Notes: generated by a model not told the origin, from the letters alone. A stretch of DNA of 64,000 bases from Candidula unifasciata (GCA_905116865.2 CAJHNH020000820.1:190034-254033); one strand, 5' to 3'; shown: positions 11,839 through 23,605, counted from the stretch's first letter. Numbers and translations: made by a program.

Positions 11839-12650
11839 CATGAACAACACATGGTCTTTACAATGCTCCCCAGGCTCTGTGGTGTGGGTCTAACTTCATG
11901 AACAACACATGGTCTTTACAATGCTCCCCAGGCTCTGTGGTGTGGGTCTAACTTCATGAACAACCAATGTCTTTACAATGCTCCCCAGGCTCTGTGGTGT
12001 GGGTCTAACTTCATGAACAACACATGGTCTTTACAATGCTCCCCAGGCTCTGTGGTGTGGGTCTAACTTCATGAACAACACATGGTCTTTACAATGCTCC
12101 CCAGGCTCTGTGGTGTGGGTCTAACTTCATGAACAACACATGGTCATTACAATGCTCCCCAGGCTCTGTGGTGTGGGTCTAACTTCATGAACAACACATG
12201 GTCATTACAATGGCTCCCCAGGCTCTGTGGTGTGGGTCTAACTTCATGAACAACACATGGTCATTACAATGCTCCCAGGCTCTGTGGTGTGGGTCTAACT
12301 TCATGAACAACACATGGTCTTTACAATGCTCCCCAGGCTCTGTGGTGTGGGTCTAACTTCATGAACAACACATGGTCATTACAATGCTCCCCAGGCTCTG
12401 TGGTGTGGGTCTAACTTCATGAACAACACATGGTCTTTACAATGCTCCCCAGGCTCTGTGGTGTGGGTCTAACTTCATGAACAACACATGGTCTTTACAA
12501 TGCTCCCCAGGCTCTGTGGTGTGGGTCTAACTTCATGAACAACACATGGTCTTTACAATGCTCCCCAGGCTCTGTGGTGTGGGTCTAACTTCATGAACAA
12601 CACATGGTCTTTACAATGCTCCCCAGGGCTCTGAGGTGTAAGTCTAACCT
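11839..12650. repeat. Minisatellite, 58-bp unit, about 14 copies, in intron 6
   Basis: Unit CATGAACAACACATGGTCTT + TACAATGCTCCCCAGGCTCT + GTGGTGTGGGTCTAACTT, very homogeneous (CATGGTC-T/A-TTAC variants, occasional 1-bp or few-base indels). A single diverged relative of the unit occurs at 35026-35075 at the end of a LINE fragment, suggesting the repeat was seeded from such an element. Confidence 0.93.
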
Positions 12651-12989
12651 ACCACGGTTACACTGTCAACTCACACATATCTGACCAAGACCTGACTGAC
12701 AATAAAGGCACATTATGAGCAATTCCTCTAAGAAAAAGTTCTGGCTCATTTACACTTTAATCAAGGTATATATTCTTAGGCCTTGTGAATGCAGCTTCAC
12801 AATCCCAATTTATCAGGGCTTGAAGTCAGTTGCAAGTGGTTCAGTAGTAGACTGCTTTGCCCTGCTTTGACAATAGTTATGAGCACTCTGCTAAGTCAGA
12901 CAGCAGCAATGGCTAACTAGTGAATATGAGATTGCCTGGACACACTATGATTAAACAGTATTGAGGGTATGCATCCTACCCAAAGCAAC

Positions 12990-13240
12990 ACATGGATGTG
13001 AGTCATGGACGATCTCACAGTCATTAAGGAAAAACATAGGGGCTTTTGAACAAAAATTCTAAAGAAAGATTCTCAGAATGACATAGATCAAGAAGAACAA
13101 AAAAACTGACATCCTGAAAGATCTGAACTTCAAGGAAGACTGGCTGGTAAACAGCATCTTGTCTCAAAAACTGAAATATTTTGGCCATATCAAGAACATT
13201 AGCAGAAGGCATGGTACCAGGAAAGAGGGCTTGGTGCCAA
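12990..13240 (+). mobile_element. Degenerate LINE RT C-terminal fragment
   Basis: Reads CESWT, then KILRMT, DILKDLNFKEDWLVNSILSQ and KLKYFGHIKNISRRHGTRKE with frame breaks. The motifs (CESW, Y-F-G-H-I) are typical of the end of non-LTR retrotransposon ORF2. Confidence 0.65.
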
Positions 13241-13489
13241 CAGGCATGAAAATGGGTACAGAACATTAGTAGCAACTTGGGTTGGAAAGTGCATGAGGCA
13301 GGAAATCTGTCAAGAGACTGAGTTTCTTTCGGGTAGGTGGTGATGAGAGCAACCCAAGGACCTGCTACATGATGTTGATGAGCAAAACTACACAGCCAAA
13401 TACATGTTGGGGCTGATTTGCAAAGTCTTGAAAATGACATGCAACAAACTGTATATATCCGCAAAGGTCTAATTTCCCTCTATTTGCAA

Positions 13490-13840
13490 AACAGAGGTAA
13501 TTAAATGGTATGATGAATCACTAATGTGGAGCTTTGGGAGAGAACTGAACAATTTCCAGTGGACCAAGAGGTGAAGAAAACATGCTAGTGTTGGATAGGA
13601 CACACGCTGAGAAAACCTGAGATCAGTAAAACTAGAATGTCTTTTCGCTGGAATCCAGAGGGGCATAGAAATAAAGGAAGACCAAAAAAAAAAAAAACAC
13701 AGGAGAAGGAAGCTAGAGAGTGGAGTTAAAAAGATAGGGAGGACAGTGGGAGAGCTGCATGCGATAGCGAGGGATAGAACAATTTGGCGTGAGTTGGTTG
13801 AGGGCCTATGCTCCATTCGCAGAAGAAGAAGAAGAAGGGC
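13490..13840 (+). mobile_element. Degenerate LINE ORF2 3' end, second family
   Basis: Contains WIGHTLRKP, RWNPEGHRNKGRPKKK and VGELHAIARDRTIWRELVEG-LCS, the C-terminal signature of RTE/jockey-type RT proteins, ending in an (AGA)n run. A frameshift in the A-homopolymer near 13684 breaks it. Confidence 0.7.
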
Positions 13841-14024
13841 TAAACTGCTGGCTGACAGAACATCTTTTCCTCAATGCAAATCCAACTATTCACTGAGAAC
13901 TAAGTGTTGGGATCCCCTCCGCAGTGTGTGTTGGTTTAATGGCTAAATAGTGACCAGTAAACCTGGAGGTGATATTGTCCCAATCAGACAGGTCACACAA
14001 AATATGAGTCTAACAATATCTTAA

Positions 14025-14123
14025 CAAAAATAAATTTTCTCCACTGCCGGCATTTATCAATTTTTCTTAAGGCAGAACATAAATTTTCTCCACTGCCGGC
14101 ATTTATCAATTTTTCTTAAGGCA
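14025..14123. repeat. Perfect tandem duplication of about 45-50 bp
   Basis: TAAATTTTCTCCACTGCCGG followed by CATTTATCAATTTTTCTTAAGGCAG occurs twice in succession. Confidence 0.9.
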
Positions 14124-14159
14124 GTGTAGGATGATTCTGAGGATTTGGGTTTGATTTGG

Positions 14160-14545
14160 TTAATACAATGGATCAACATCATGGCACAAGGGTAGTAGAC
14201 TGCTTTGTTCTACTTTTAACTCAAGCCTGAGACTGAAGAATCTCAGCGCAGCGCACAAACTCCGTAGCACTTGCGAGGCTCCTAAAATACATGGGTAGAT
14301 TTTTAATTCAAAACTTTTGCCCGGGCAGCACCATTGGGCTACTTTTTTTTTTATTTCCAACCGCCAAGGGATTTTTTTATGCGCGCAACAATACACACAG
14401 GTGTCCGGTCTTACTACCTAGAGACCGGGGGAAATTACTAGTTCACATGGACAATTCCCAGCCTTCACCGAGGCCTGAACCTGGGACCCACAGCACTCGA
14501 GGTGGACGCCATGCCGCGAGATCACTCAGCCCCAGGATTTAGGGC
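14160..14545 (-). mobile_element. tRNA-derived SINE (family B), full-length copy
   Basis: On the minus strand it starts with a tRNA-like head (A-box-like TGAGTGATCTCGCGGCATGG, B box GGTTCAGGCCTC) and ends near ATCAACATCATGGCAC. The body phrases GCGCAACAATACACAC and CGGGCAGCACCATTGGGCTA recur at 33885-34135, 41460-41710 and, in the opposite orientation, 46985-47370. Confidence 0.75.
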
Positions 14546-14549
14546 AGCA

Positions 14550-15990
14550 CGACTAATGAAGCAGCCATGAAAGGTTCAGGTAAGGACACTTTTTTTTTAC
14601 CCCGGCAGAATAACACTTCCATCCCCCAATAGGCCTTAATATATTCTCTTTCTGCATTCACCAGCAGTAAACTTCAGCAGAAAGTTCTGGTTGTTTATCC
14701 GCCTCTGGAACCCACTACCCTACCCCCCCCCCCCCCCCCCCCACCTTTCCATTAGTCAACTCTTAGGACATGCTTGTTTGGGGGCTGGCCAGACCGGGCC
14801 AACAACTCTATGGAACTCTTCCTGCTGAACTGTAAAACCTTCGACCTAGAAAGACAAGAGCTCGTACTACACTTCAGAGTAAGAAACGAACCAATGACTG
14901 TCGAAAACTGCCTCAGCGAGTGCACTGAGGACCAGACCCAGTGACTTGTCAAGCAGTTCATTTCAAGAACAGGGAAAGCGATCTGAGAGCCACCCCTCAA
15001 CCCAGACCAGCAGCTGCACAACCTGATGTGACCTGACCAGATCCAGTGAGTACCAGTGACACCCGTCAGAACAAGCTATGTTTCCCTCTCACTCTCCCAA
15101 CCTCTATGTCCTCTGAAGCATTCCAGCACTCTAAACCTATGGTACTTCCACTGTTTCTGTAAACAACCTTACAAAAAATCTCAACTTAGTATATTTACTA
15201 AAAGAAGACAACGGAAACCACCGAAGGCCACCCGAGGCTCTGAAGCAGATAGCTGAGGGCACTGCACTAAAGGGGACCAGCACTTGGGGATTCCAGTCTC
15301 TCTTATGCCACCCTACCCCCACACCACATGTATTTAAACAATGCCTTTCAGTCTTATTTCAGATAGGGAAACCTCAACCCACCAGAAGTACAAGCGTTGG
15401 GAACCCATCTCTCTCAAGCTATCTGTCACTTTCAATCTTCCGACCTTACTATAAAATCTCCTGGCACATTCGAGCAATTAGTTCTCTCTTTTGCAGTCTA
15501 TCTTAACTCCACTACTTCTCCACACTCTATAAAAAAAGTGGGCTGATCAAAACAACAGATTGTGACGGCCCTGGTTGTCCTGAAAGGAAACATTGTTTGG
15601 GACGGTGCTACGTGGTGTTTGTTTTGACTTTTTCCCAGCGGCTTCACAGAGCGATAACCCAGCCGGCAATAGTTCACCAGCGCTGCAATCAGCACGAGTT
15701 AAACCAAGCACCAGCAACAGTTAGCTAAAACCCACAGAGATAGGAGCTAAGAGAGCTGGACCAGACCGGACCCAGAACCACACCGGAAGATAAAGAACAG
15801 GAATATCAGGTGTGACTTCACACCACAAAGAATAGGAAACCAAATAAGATAGCCAAGGAACCTTCCTTTATATAGCAGGCCTCCGGGCGGCTGAAAGAGG
15901 ATCAAGTTTAGAATTTTTGTTAATCAAATGGAACTGGACAATTGAAAAAGGATTATTTTATTTTCTATTTAAAATACTGGATTAAGATCA
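14550..15990. other. Intronic sequence without recognised genes
   Basis: Part of intron 6 of the adaptor gene. It contains a partial family C phrase near 14665-14710 (AGAAAGTTCTGGTTGTTTATCCG), a C-homopolymer at about 14726-14742 and higher-GC sequence that I cannot place. Confidence 0.4.
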
Positions 15991-15999
15991 TTTAAATAC

Positions 16000-16541
16000 C
16001 TTCTGCTTCGCAACAACTGTTGTGTACTCATTTGTAGGCTTGAACTTGTCCGGCACGGTTGCCAGCTTGGCCAAGTGGGCCAAGCTAGTCTTGGCTTCGC
16101 TGTAGCTGCCTTGGTTTGAGACATCACCAGAACCCATTGTTACAGGCTCTCCAGACTCATTTCTGACCTTCACCTCAGAGTCTGGCTCGTAGAACCTCTC
16201 TCTATAATCTCCCAACGCTGAAGCATCTGAAGGGTGGACAAACTTGGGGCACTTGTTGTGGCTATTTTGAGGTCTAATTCCGCCAGCCACCTGGGCAGGA
16301 GTTCTCTGTGAAGTGAGGCCATGCTGGTCAATCGATTCAATGCTTCCTAGAGTATCTCTGCTGCTGCTGATATTTCTGAAGCGCTTATCTCCACTGGAGG
16401 CTTGTGTAATGTTACATTCGTCTGAGTACTGCCGAGCTACTTTCTGTCTGTTGTTAAAACTGTCACTGTTACTGCTGTCACTGCTGAAGAGATTGCTGTT
16501 GTCGACAGTACTGATGTTGTTTGGCAGAGGCAAAATGTGAC
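16000..16541 (-). CDS. TRAF3IP2-like: DEATH-SEFIR adaptor, coding exon 6: long Ser-rich linker exon
   Basis: At 542 bp this is the largest exon. Acceptor ctgtctgacag supplies GT, completing a Gly codon; donor CAGAAG|GTATTT leaves in phase 0. It encodes about residues 350-529, starting HILPLPNNIST. The first half is Ser/Asn-rich (SSDSSNSDSFNNRQ). A later part has charged segments (FYEPDSEVKVRNESGEP) and a possible short helix (SLAHLAKLATVPDKF). I recognise no motif. The open frame is uninterrupted for 180 codons, unusual for this AT-rich, stop-rich intronic background, which supports coding. Confidence 0.85.
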
Positions 16542-16569
16542 CTGTCAGACAGGAAGATTAAATCATTTA

Positions 16570-17990
16570 AGAAAAGCTTGTCATTTCAAGGTAAATATAT
16601 CATTATTAGAGGTATAATCCAATGTAAGAAAAGTCTATTCTTTCAGGATCAATACATGATAAATATAGATATAATTCCAATGTAAGAAAAGTATGTCCTT
16701 TTAGCAACAATACATGATAAATATAGATATAATTCCAATGTAAGAAAAGTAGGCTCTCCTAGCAGATTTGGCCGGTAAGCTGCACTGCTTCGACTGCTTC
16801 GGCCGGCTTAGCGGGACTTAGTGGGAATTATGTCCCCGTGGCCGCACTCAAAACATCGAGCGGAAAAAGTCACGAATCAAATGGCATACTTACCTATCAT
16901 CATCCGGGTGCGTGTAGGGTTGCGTAGGGTGTCTATCAGCGTCCTACGGTTGCGTGTAGGGCTGGTTATTGCGTGTAGGTTGGTTGTTTGCGTAAGATGA
17001 GGGGTAGGGTTAGGGGTTAGGGTTTAGGTTTAGGGTAAAGGGTTTAGGGTTAGGGTTTAAGGTTAGAGGTTAGGTTAGGGGTAGGGTTAGGTGTAGCGTT
17101 AGATGTGACAATTGTGACGCCGTAGTTCCCTATAATCGCGCACAGTCGCATGCACACGCAAACAGTCGACGGACGGTGGATGCTACTGACACGGACAATT
17201 CGCCACCGATTGGGCACCAGCCGCCCGCTATTGGCGTCATATTTGGCAGAGTTTCAGTGGCGCCACTCCCACAAGCATCAGATTGTCGGCCCCTATTTCG
17301 ACCTCCTACGTGAAAATTTTCACATCGACCCATAACCCTAACCCTAAACCCTCCCCTCATTTTACGCAAACAACCAACCTACACGCAATAAGCAGCCCTA
17401 CACGCAACCGTAGGACGATGATAGACACCCTACGCAACCCTACACGCACCCGGATAATGATAGGTAAGTATGTCATTTGATTCGTGACTTTTTCCGCGAC
17501 TTGTTTTGAGTTGTTTTGAGTTTGGTGAAGGGACGTAACTCCCACAAAGCCCCATTAAACCTGCCGAAGCAGTTTAGCTTGCCGGCCAAATCTGCTAGGA
17601 GAGCCGAAAAGTATGTCCTTTTAGCAACAATACATGATAAATATAGATATAATTCCAATGTTCAATTCATGATAAATATAGGTATAATTCCAATGTAAGA
17701 AAAGCCTGTCCTTTTAGGATCAATACATGATAAATATAGATATAATTCCAATGTTCAATTCATGATAAATATAGGTATAATTCCAATGTAGGAAAAGTCT
17801 GTCCTTTTAGGATCAATACATGATAAATATAGATATAATTCCAATGTTCAATTCATGATAAATATAGGTATAATTCCAATGTAAGAAAAGTCTGTCCTTT
17901 CAAGGTCAATGCAAGATAAATTTAGGTATAATTCCAATGTAGGAAAAGTATATCCTTCCAAATAAAAAAATATAAATACAGGCATAATGA
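16570..17990. repeat. Minisatellite, about 60-bp unit with internal 34-bp subunit, split by an insertion
   Basis: Units contain ATAATTCCAATGTAAGAAAA, GTCTGTCCTTTTAGGATCAA and TACATGATAAATATAGATAT. The array is continuous except for the 854-bp element at 16752-17605. Confidence 0.85.
16752..17605. mobile_element. 854-bp fold-back DNA transposon with 8-bp target-site duplication
   Basis: Flanked by the perfect direct repeat GAAAAGTA (16744-16751 and 17606-17613). Ends are inverted: GGCTCTCCTAGCAGATTTGG at the left, and its complement at the right end. Inversion extends inward: GTCACGAATCAAATG, GGGTGCGTGTAGGGTTGCGT and GGTTGGTTGTTTGCGTAA occur in both arms, giving arms of about 270 bp or more. 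Inside the left arm is degenerate TTAGGG/GTTAGG repeat (about 17000-17100); a CCCTAA counterpart lies near 17332-17350. No transposase is encoded, so it is non-autonomous. An 8-bp duplication fits hAT, P or Merlin elements; a 5'-GG end fits Merlin best, from recalled family rules. Confidence 0.88.
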
Positions 17991-18513
17991 ATAGGCATGT
18001 CATAAGAGGTGGCTAAGGATAGATAGGGACAACCATGGACAAGTTGAAAAGAGAAACAGGAAATTTGCAGCCAACCAAGATTGGGGGGGGGGGGGGGGAG
18101 AAAAAGGAGAGGGGGGGGGTCTCTAAGAGAAGAATGATGACATGGAAAATCAAAATGAGCCCAGATAGTTGGAACTCATTCCACCTCTCCACCAAGGAGA
18201 ATCTCCAGAACTTCTAATGAAATCCAGAGCTGTGCTACTTCTATTTTCATTTGGATTTCATCGTTTATGATCTTATCTCTTTTTGTTATACTGACAGCCC
18301 TTCACAGGAATCTCATTCCAGTTAGTGTAATTTTTATGTTCTCTTCTTCTGTCATTGTCCAGGTCTGGCATTGATAACACAAGGTTGGCAAGAAGATTTT
18401 GTCACAAAGTGCTCAAAAGACTGTGTCACAAAGTGCTCTTTTGGTTACTTTGTCACACAAAACAGGTACAAATGACAACAAGCACACACAAAAAGCCCAT
18501 GCTGGCCACTTAC

Positions 18514-18657
18514 CTTGTGATCTAAATGACAGATCAGACAGAGCTGTTGGTGCCATAATGCTGCTGTTGAGATTACTGTCGTGCTGTTGTGCAGAAGGAA
18601 TATGTCTGTATTGTGGGGGATGAGCATCAGATTCTATCATCATGCTGTCTTCTTGAT
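18514..18657 (-). CDS. TRAF3IP2-like: DEATH-SEFIR adaptor, coding exon 5: linker
   Basis: Acceptor aatcactttccag supplies AT, completing an Asp codon after exon 4. Donor ACAAG|GTAAGT is a consensus match and leaves in phase 1. It encodes about residues 302-348 (QEDSMMIESDAHPPQYRH ... LSDLSFRSQ), polar and acidic at its start. No domain is recognisable. Confidence 0.8.
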
Positions 18658-18764
18658 CTGGAAAGTGATTGTTCAACAAACATAACAATGTTAATCCCAA
18701 AGAGAAAGGTTACCGGTTTATAGAAGGATCTGCTCAAATTACAATACATTTCCCTTTTATCTAT

Positions 18765-18980
18765 CTATTTATCTTCTTTTACCCCACCAGGACATCACAC
18801 AAGTGATAAACACCCAATGACACAAAGTGCCACCATGCGGATGAGGTTCACCAGTGGAGAAACTGCATTCAGCCAATTAGACCATATTTATGGCCGGGCT
18901 ATATTGCCGCCCCTGGCAAGAGCCAGAGTAGGGTTTGAAATAACAAAAAATTGCATCTCACAAGGAGATGACTATATATA
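18765..18980 (+). repeat. Dispersed repeat family D copy
   Basis: Shares AGGACATCACACAAGTGATA, GACACAAAGTGCCACCATGC, GGATGAGG and AAAAATTGCATC in order with 35745-36010. Probably a SINE or LINE 3' UTR. Confidence 0.6.
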
Positions 18981-18984
18981 ATGA

Positions 18985-19090
18985 TCTCCTTTTTTTTCTT
19001 CCCTTCGTCTTTAAACACTTTGGGTATCACAGTAGATAGAATGTCAAAAGTTCTGGTTCTTATTCTTCTGGCTGCTTCGACCATAGACAC
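18985..19090 (-). mobile_element. Short LINE ORF2 C-terminal remnant
   Basis: The minus strand reads MVEAARRIRTRTF, matching MVKAARRARSWTL at the end of the LINE copies at 33460-33765. Confidence 0.45.
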
Positions 19091-19735
19091 GTCAGTTATC
19101 TTTCCATCTTGTTCTTATTCTTCTGGCTGCTTTGACTACACACAAGTCAGTTATCTTTCCATCTTGTTCTTATTCTTCTGGCTACTTTGACCATAGACAA
19201 GTCAGTTATCTTTCCATCTTGTTCTTATTCTTCTGGCTGCTTTGACCATAGACACGTCATTTATCTTTCCATCTTGTTCTTATTCTTCTGTCTGCTTTGA
19301 CCATAGACACGTCATTTATCTTTCCATCTTGTTCTTATTCTTCTGGCTGCTTCGACCACAGACAAGTCAGTTATCTTTCCATCTTGTTCTGATTCTTCTG
19401 GCTGCTTTGACCACAGACAAGTCAGTTTTCTTTCCATCTTGTTTTTATTCTTCTGGCTGCTTTGACCACAGACAAGTCAGTTATCTTTCCATCTTGTTTT
19501 TATTCTTCTGGCTGCTTTGACCACAGACAAGTCAGTTATCTTTCTATCTTGTTTTTATTCTTCTGGCTGCTTTGACCACAGACAAGTCAGTTATCTTTCC
19601 ATCTGGTTCTGATTCTTCTGGCTGCTTTGACCACAGACACGTCAAACTGTTTTCTTTCCATCTGGTTCTGATTCTTCTGGCTGCTTTGACCACAGACACG
19701 TCAAACTGTTATCTTTCCATCTGGTTCTTGGTCTT
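19050..19735. repeat. Minisatellite, 55-bp unit, about 12 copies, in intron 4
   Basis: Unit TTCTTATTCTTCTGGCTGCT + TTGACCACAGACAAGTCAGT + TATCTTTCCATCTTG. Variants cluster by position (ACACGTCAAACTG at the 3' end). Confidence 0.92.
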
Positions 19736-20184
19736 CCCTGGGGTTCTATGTACCTCTCATCTTTGGGTATCTGCCTTGTATTGTATGGTAAACAAGGCTT
19801 TCTCTCTAAGTAAGCAAACCGTTTTACTCGCTGTTTTTATTCATGCATAATTTAGTTTTGGTTCCGTGTCAACTGTTTCTCTCATGCTGTTATTCTTGAT
19901 TTTATCTCTTGCAGTCAATCTTCTTAGACATCACAAAACATCAAGTGGTAAAAACTGTGTTGTTGTTTAAAGTTGAGGACTCACCAACTTTCACCAGGTT
20001 TATTACACATGGCTCTGTTTTTCTCTGTACAGCAGCGAGTCACCTGTTTGCACTAAGCACAAACTCCATTATCTCCAACAAACAAGCCAGGGATCTTTAA
20101 AACCTGCTGCTTCACAACCTTTCATCTCCAACAAACTGTTGGGTACTGGTGAAGAACTTGAGCGTTTGTTTGCTGGAGTAGATG

Positions 20185-20420
20185 CTTAGGAAAAGAAGAT
20201 TACCGAAGAAGAAGAAGAAGAAAAAGAAGAAGAAGAAGGAGAATAAGAAGAAGGAGAAGAGGAGGACGACGAAGAGGAGGACGACGAAGAGGAAGAAGAA
20301 GAAGAATGAGAAGAAGAAGCAGCAGAAGCAGGAGGAGGAGAATGAAGAGAAGAAGAAGAAAAAAGAAGAAGAAGAGAAAAATGAAGAAGGAGGAGGAGGA
20401 GAAGAAAAAGAAAGCAGGAG
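20185..20420. repeat. Purine tract, (GAA/GAG)n, about 230 bp
   Basis: The plus strand is almost entirely A/G (GAAGAAGAAG, GAGGAGGACGACGAAGAGG). Long coding-looking Lys/Glu frames across it are composition artefacts. Confidence 0.9.
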
Positions 20421-20429
20421 ATCTAGTTG

Positions 20430-21905
20430 CTTTCTGCTCAGCCAAATGGGCATGACATTCTGCAAAGAACCTGTTATATGTGAAGAAGTCCAATTTCTAC
20501 CTGTGATATCAGAAAAACATGTTTCCTGACAAATAGTGTTATGACGTCAATGATGGTGGTTCCAGTACATGATTATTGTCAAACACATTTTTTATAAGCT
20601 TTTATTCAACTTGCTCATGGAGGTTGTCTCTATAGTGAAAACTCTGCCTTTGATTTGTAAACTATCTCCTGATAGGTGCCTTTGATTTGTAAACTATCTC
20701 CTGATAGGCTATCAAGCTTCAATTGTGTATATACACTCTTCGGTGGATATCAAGGCAAAGTGGTGCAATAATATTCAATTTAAGAAAAGTTTTTAATTGT
20801 TAATTTGTGAATCAAAAGATGAGATTTAGTGTGAGTAAAATAATTTTTTTAAAAGAAAGAATCCATGACTTCACAAGTGTGTATAATATTAAACTAGATT
20901 AATTATGTAAAAAGAATGACACTATCTACTGTTTCTGTTAAATTAAATGATACAATTTTTAAAAATCTTTTAGTACATTAATTATTGTATACATTTTAAA
21001 TCTTCTTCTTTGTGTTCGGTTTCGTATGCTCAGGTAAAACCATCAGGTTGGTTACCTCTATGAACTCGCATGTCAGTAGCAGGTCCTTCATGGTTCCCCA
21101 TAGCTTGCTCTGCACACTTTGCTCTTGAGGCCAGGTTTCTTATCAAAGTTGTGGGGACTGTACAGTCCTTATTTTATACATGCTGTAAATGAGCCTGCAG
21201 TGTCCTCTTCATAGGTGGAATATTTTAAATAAAAGCAAATATTATTTTTAAAAATAATTTTATTTATTTTTATTTTTAAAATGTATGCTGACAGGTCAAT
21301 AAGACTTGTGAAAAAAGGACCTGCCGATAATTGTCATTTTTTAGAGACTTAGCATTATCAAATCAGGATACCAACAGGTAAATAAAAACTGTGAAGAGGT
21401 TTTCAAGCAAAAAATGCATGGGCTAGAATAGTTTGTTATCAACTAAGTTAAAATAAAAATAGCTACTATGCATGACAAAGTTACATATAATGATTTAAGA
21501 AAATAGCCTGTTAACAGATAACCTACTTCTGTGAATGAAACTACAGATATAAAGTTAACATAAGAACAGCAACTAGGAATGACAAAGTTACACAAACTGT
21601 TGCAGTGAGTAGCAGCTTTTAATAAAGAGCTTGCCCTGTGGACAAAATACTGCAGAAATAAAGTTAGCATAATAGAGTGCAAACCGCTTAAGGCAATCTT
21701 GGATGTGGTGAATTTCTTTTGAGAAGAACAAACTGTTTATGCCCGGCAATTACCATAGGCTTGAACTCTTATTTGGATAATATGATAAGAAGAACTATTT
21801 CTTGGGCCCATGGTGAGTTCCTTTTATCAGGTCTGAACTGAAGCGAATGACAAACAATGTTACACAGAACAGTTTCAGTGAATATTCGGTTAATAAAGAA
21901 CTTAC
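20430..21905. other. Intronic AT-rich sequence
   Basis: Part of intron 4. Contains a 38-bp tandem duplication near 20645-20708 (GCCTTTGATTTGTAAACTAT) and a roughly 115-bp imperfect repeat at about 21455-21680 (ATGACAAAGTTACA, AATAAAGTTA). No gene seen. Confidence 0.5.
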
Positions 21906-22141
21906 CATTATGAATGAGACTGTAGGATGAAGACTCGTGATGCCTTGCGTGTCCTGGGGAGAAATGCTGAGTGGGCACTTGACCTGACGTACAGCGTATG
22001 GTGACGGGACTGTTTCTTTGGTGAGCTTCTGAGCCTGAACCCAATGGCTGAGCTATACTGCTATGGCTCCCAGGTTGCAGCTTCATAGCGTAGCCAGGAG
22101 GTACAGAACTTGTGTGACGTGGAGATGAGAAGGCTGGCTCG
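21906..22141 (-). CDS. TRAF3IP2-like: DEATH-SEFIR adaptor, coding exon 4: Ser/Pro-rich linker
   Basis: Acceptor ttgttctgtag gives one base (C) that completes a Cys codon with TG from exon 3. Donor AATG|GTAAGT leaves in phase 1. It encodes about residues 223-300 (EPAFSSPRHTSSVPPGYAMK and onward), a Ser/Pro/His-rich segment likely disordered. It has no known motif. Its coding status rests on clean splice sites, phase agreement on both sides and a composition like the neighbouring linker exons. Confidence 0.8.
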
Positions 22142-22239
22142 CTACAGAACAAATATACCATTTTTTATTTTATTTTCACACCACACACACACCCCCCCCC
22201 CCCCCAAAAAAACTACAAGAAATATTAAATACTGATGGC

Positions 22240-22665
22240 AAAGATCCAGAAATAATAAAGAATATGTACTGGCAGCAAAAAACAGCTATACAAATTAACA
22301 ACCATCTAGGAACATTTCAGAGAATAAAGAGGGACATACGACAGGCGTGAGTACTATCTACTGATTTGTTTTCATTATACAGTAAATATATAATCAGATC
22401 TATCATAGATATGCAAGGAATTGTGGTTGGTGGTAGACAATTTACTGATAACATCCTCTTGACAGCAACAAGCCAGAAAAAACAAACTGCAGGGACTGAC
22501 AGACATGGCGGTGGCAGAAAGTGATAAAATTGGCCTCAGCATGAAAACAGAAGACACAAGTAATCGTAATATCAAAAATAAAATAGTGCCTAAAAGTATA
22601 ATAAAAGTCAAAGGAGTCATTTTAGGACAAGCTCAGAAATTTAAGTATCTAGGCACATAGATAAC
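22240..22665 (+). mobile_element. Degenerate LINE RT fragment in intron 3
   Basis: Reads IKRDIRQ, VLSTDLFSLYSKYIIRSIID, GIVVGGRQFTDNILLTATSQ and, after frame breaks, QKFKYLGT. These correspond to the RT palm (the YADD box is degraded to FTDNILL) and the conserved FKYLG box. Confidence 0.65.
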
Positions 22666-23379
22666 ACCCGACCAACATCTCTTTCTGGGGAAAAAAAATC
22701 AGATAAAGGAACAATCAACATCACTATTCTGGAGGGAAAAAAACAAACCAGATAAAGGCAAATGCGTGATGGAGGAGCAAAAGCAGCAGCAAAAAGGTGA
22801 GGATGAGGAGGAGGTCTGCCAAGTTAGGGACTTTTTACTTACTTACTTACTTCTTACTTAGATTACTTATCCTCTTTCGCTCCTCCATTCTCCTCTGTCA
22901 GTTAGGGGTGTCGGATGTTGTTGCTAGAGAGATCGTCAGTTCCCTTTTCTATGCCTCAGCGAGTTTTCCTATTCTGCTTTGTTCCATCCAGTCCTCTGTC
23001 CAGTTTGTAAAGCCTAGGGACTGTGAAGTATTGTTGATTGCTTCTTCTCTTCCTGTCACTTGGACCACCTTTTTTAGATATCGCCCTGGTTCTGTGAGGT
23101 ATTGTTGCCCATGACTCACACTCCTAGGTCAGGATGGCACCTAGGTGGCCTGGTAAACAGTTTTCGTCCTCAGCATTTCTCTTTTGCTTAGAAACCCTGT
23201 ATGGCCAGTCTCAGCTGCTTTTTATGTAGCTAGCTCAGTCTTAATGCCCCTGTGAACTTTCTACATGATTTATATTTTTAAACAGGATGCAGAGATGCTG
23301 AACTGCATGCGGTAATGCACCAGGACCACAGCTCAGGATAGTAAAGACCTATCTACAACTCTGTGGGGGTCATCTGAGA

Positions 23380-23605
23380 CAAGAGTTCCCAGTCGGGAGC
23401 CTGGCCAATGGTTAGGGTAGATGTTTTCTCGGAAGTCTGAGCGCATCTGCCTGACAGGGAAGGAATCAACAGTTTGTACTCAAAGAAGAAACATCTGTTA
23501 ACAGGTGTGCATGCTAAAATTCTGAAACAAGATCAAGATCAAAGTCCAGTTTACGGATGAACAACCATGACTTTTTACTGGAGTTTAGAGCCAGTGAATG
23601 TGAAG
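23380..23605 (+). repeat. Dispersed repeat family C copy (diverged)
   Basis: Same order of phrases as 2230-2580 (CTGACAGGGAAGGAATCAAC, TGTGCATGCTAAAATTCTGA, ACTGGAGTTTAGAG). Confidence 0.5.

Noticed and set aside
16980..17100. Interstitial telomere or chromosome end
   Set aside because: The TTAGGG-like repeats are degenerate, short and lie within the arms of a transposon-like element with a target-site duplication.
18740..19020. Additional coding exon of the adaptor gene
   Set aside because: It matches dispersed family D and a LINE remnant, and exons 4 and 5 already join in phase without it.
20112..20529. Long Lys/Glu-rich and Phe/Ser-rich frames
   Set aside because: Composition artefacts of the GAA/GAG tract; no conserved boundaries or splice sites.
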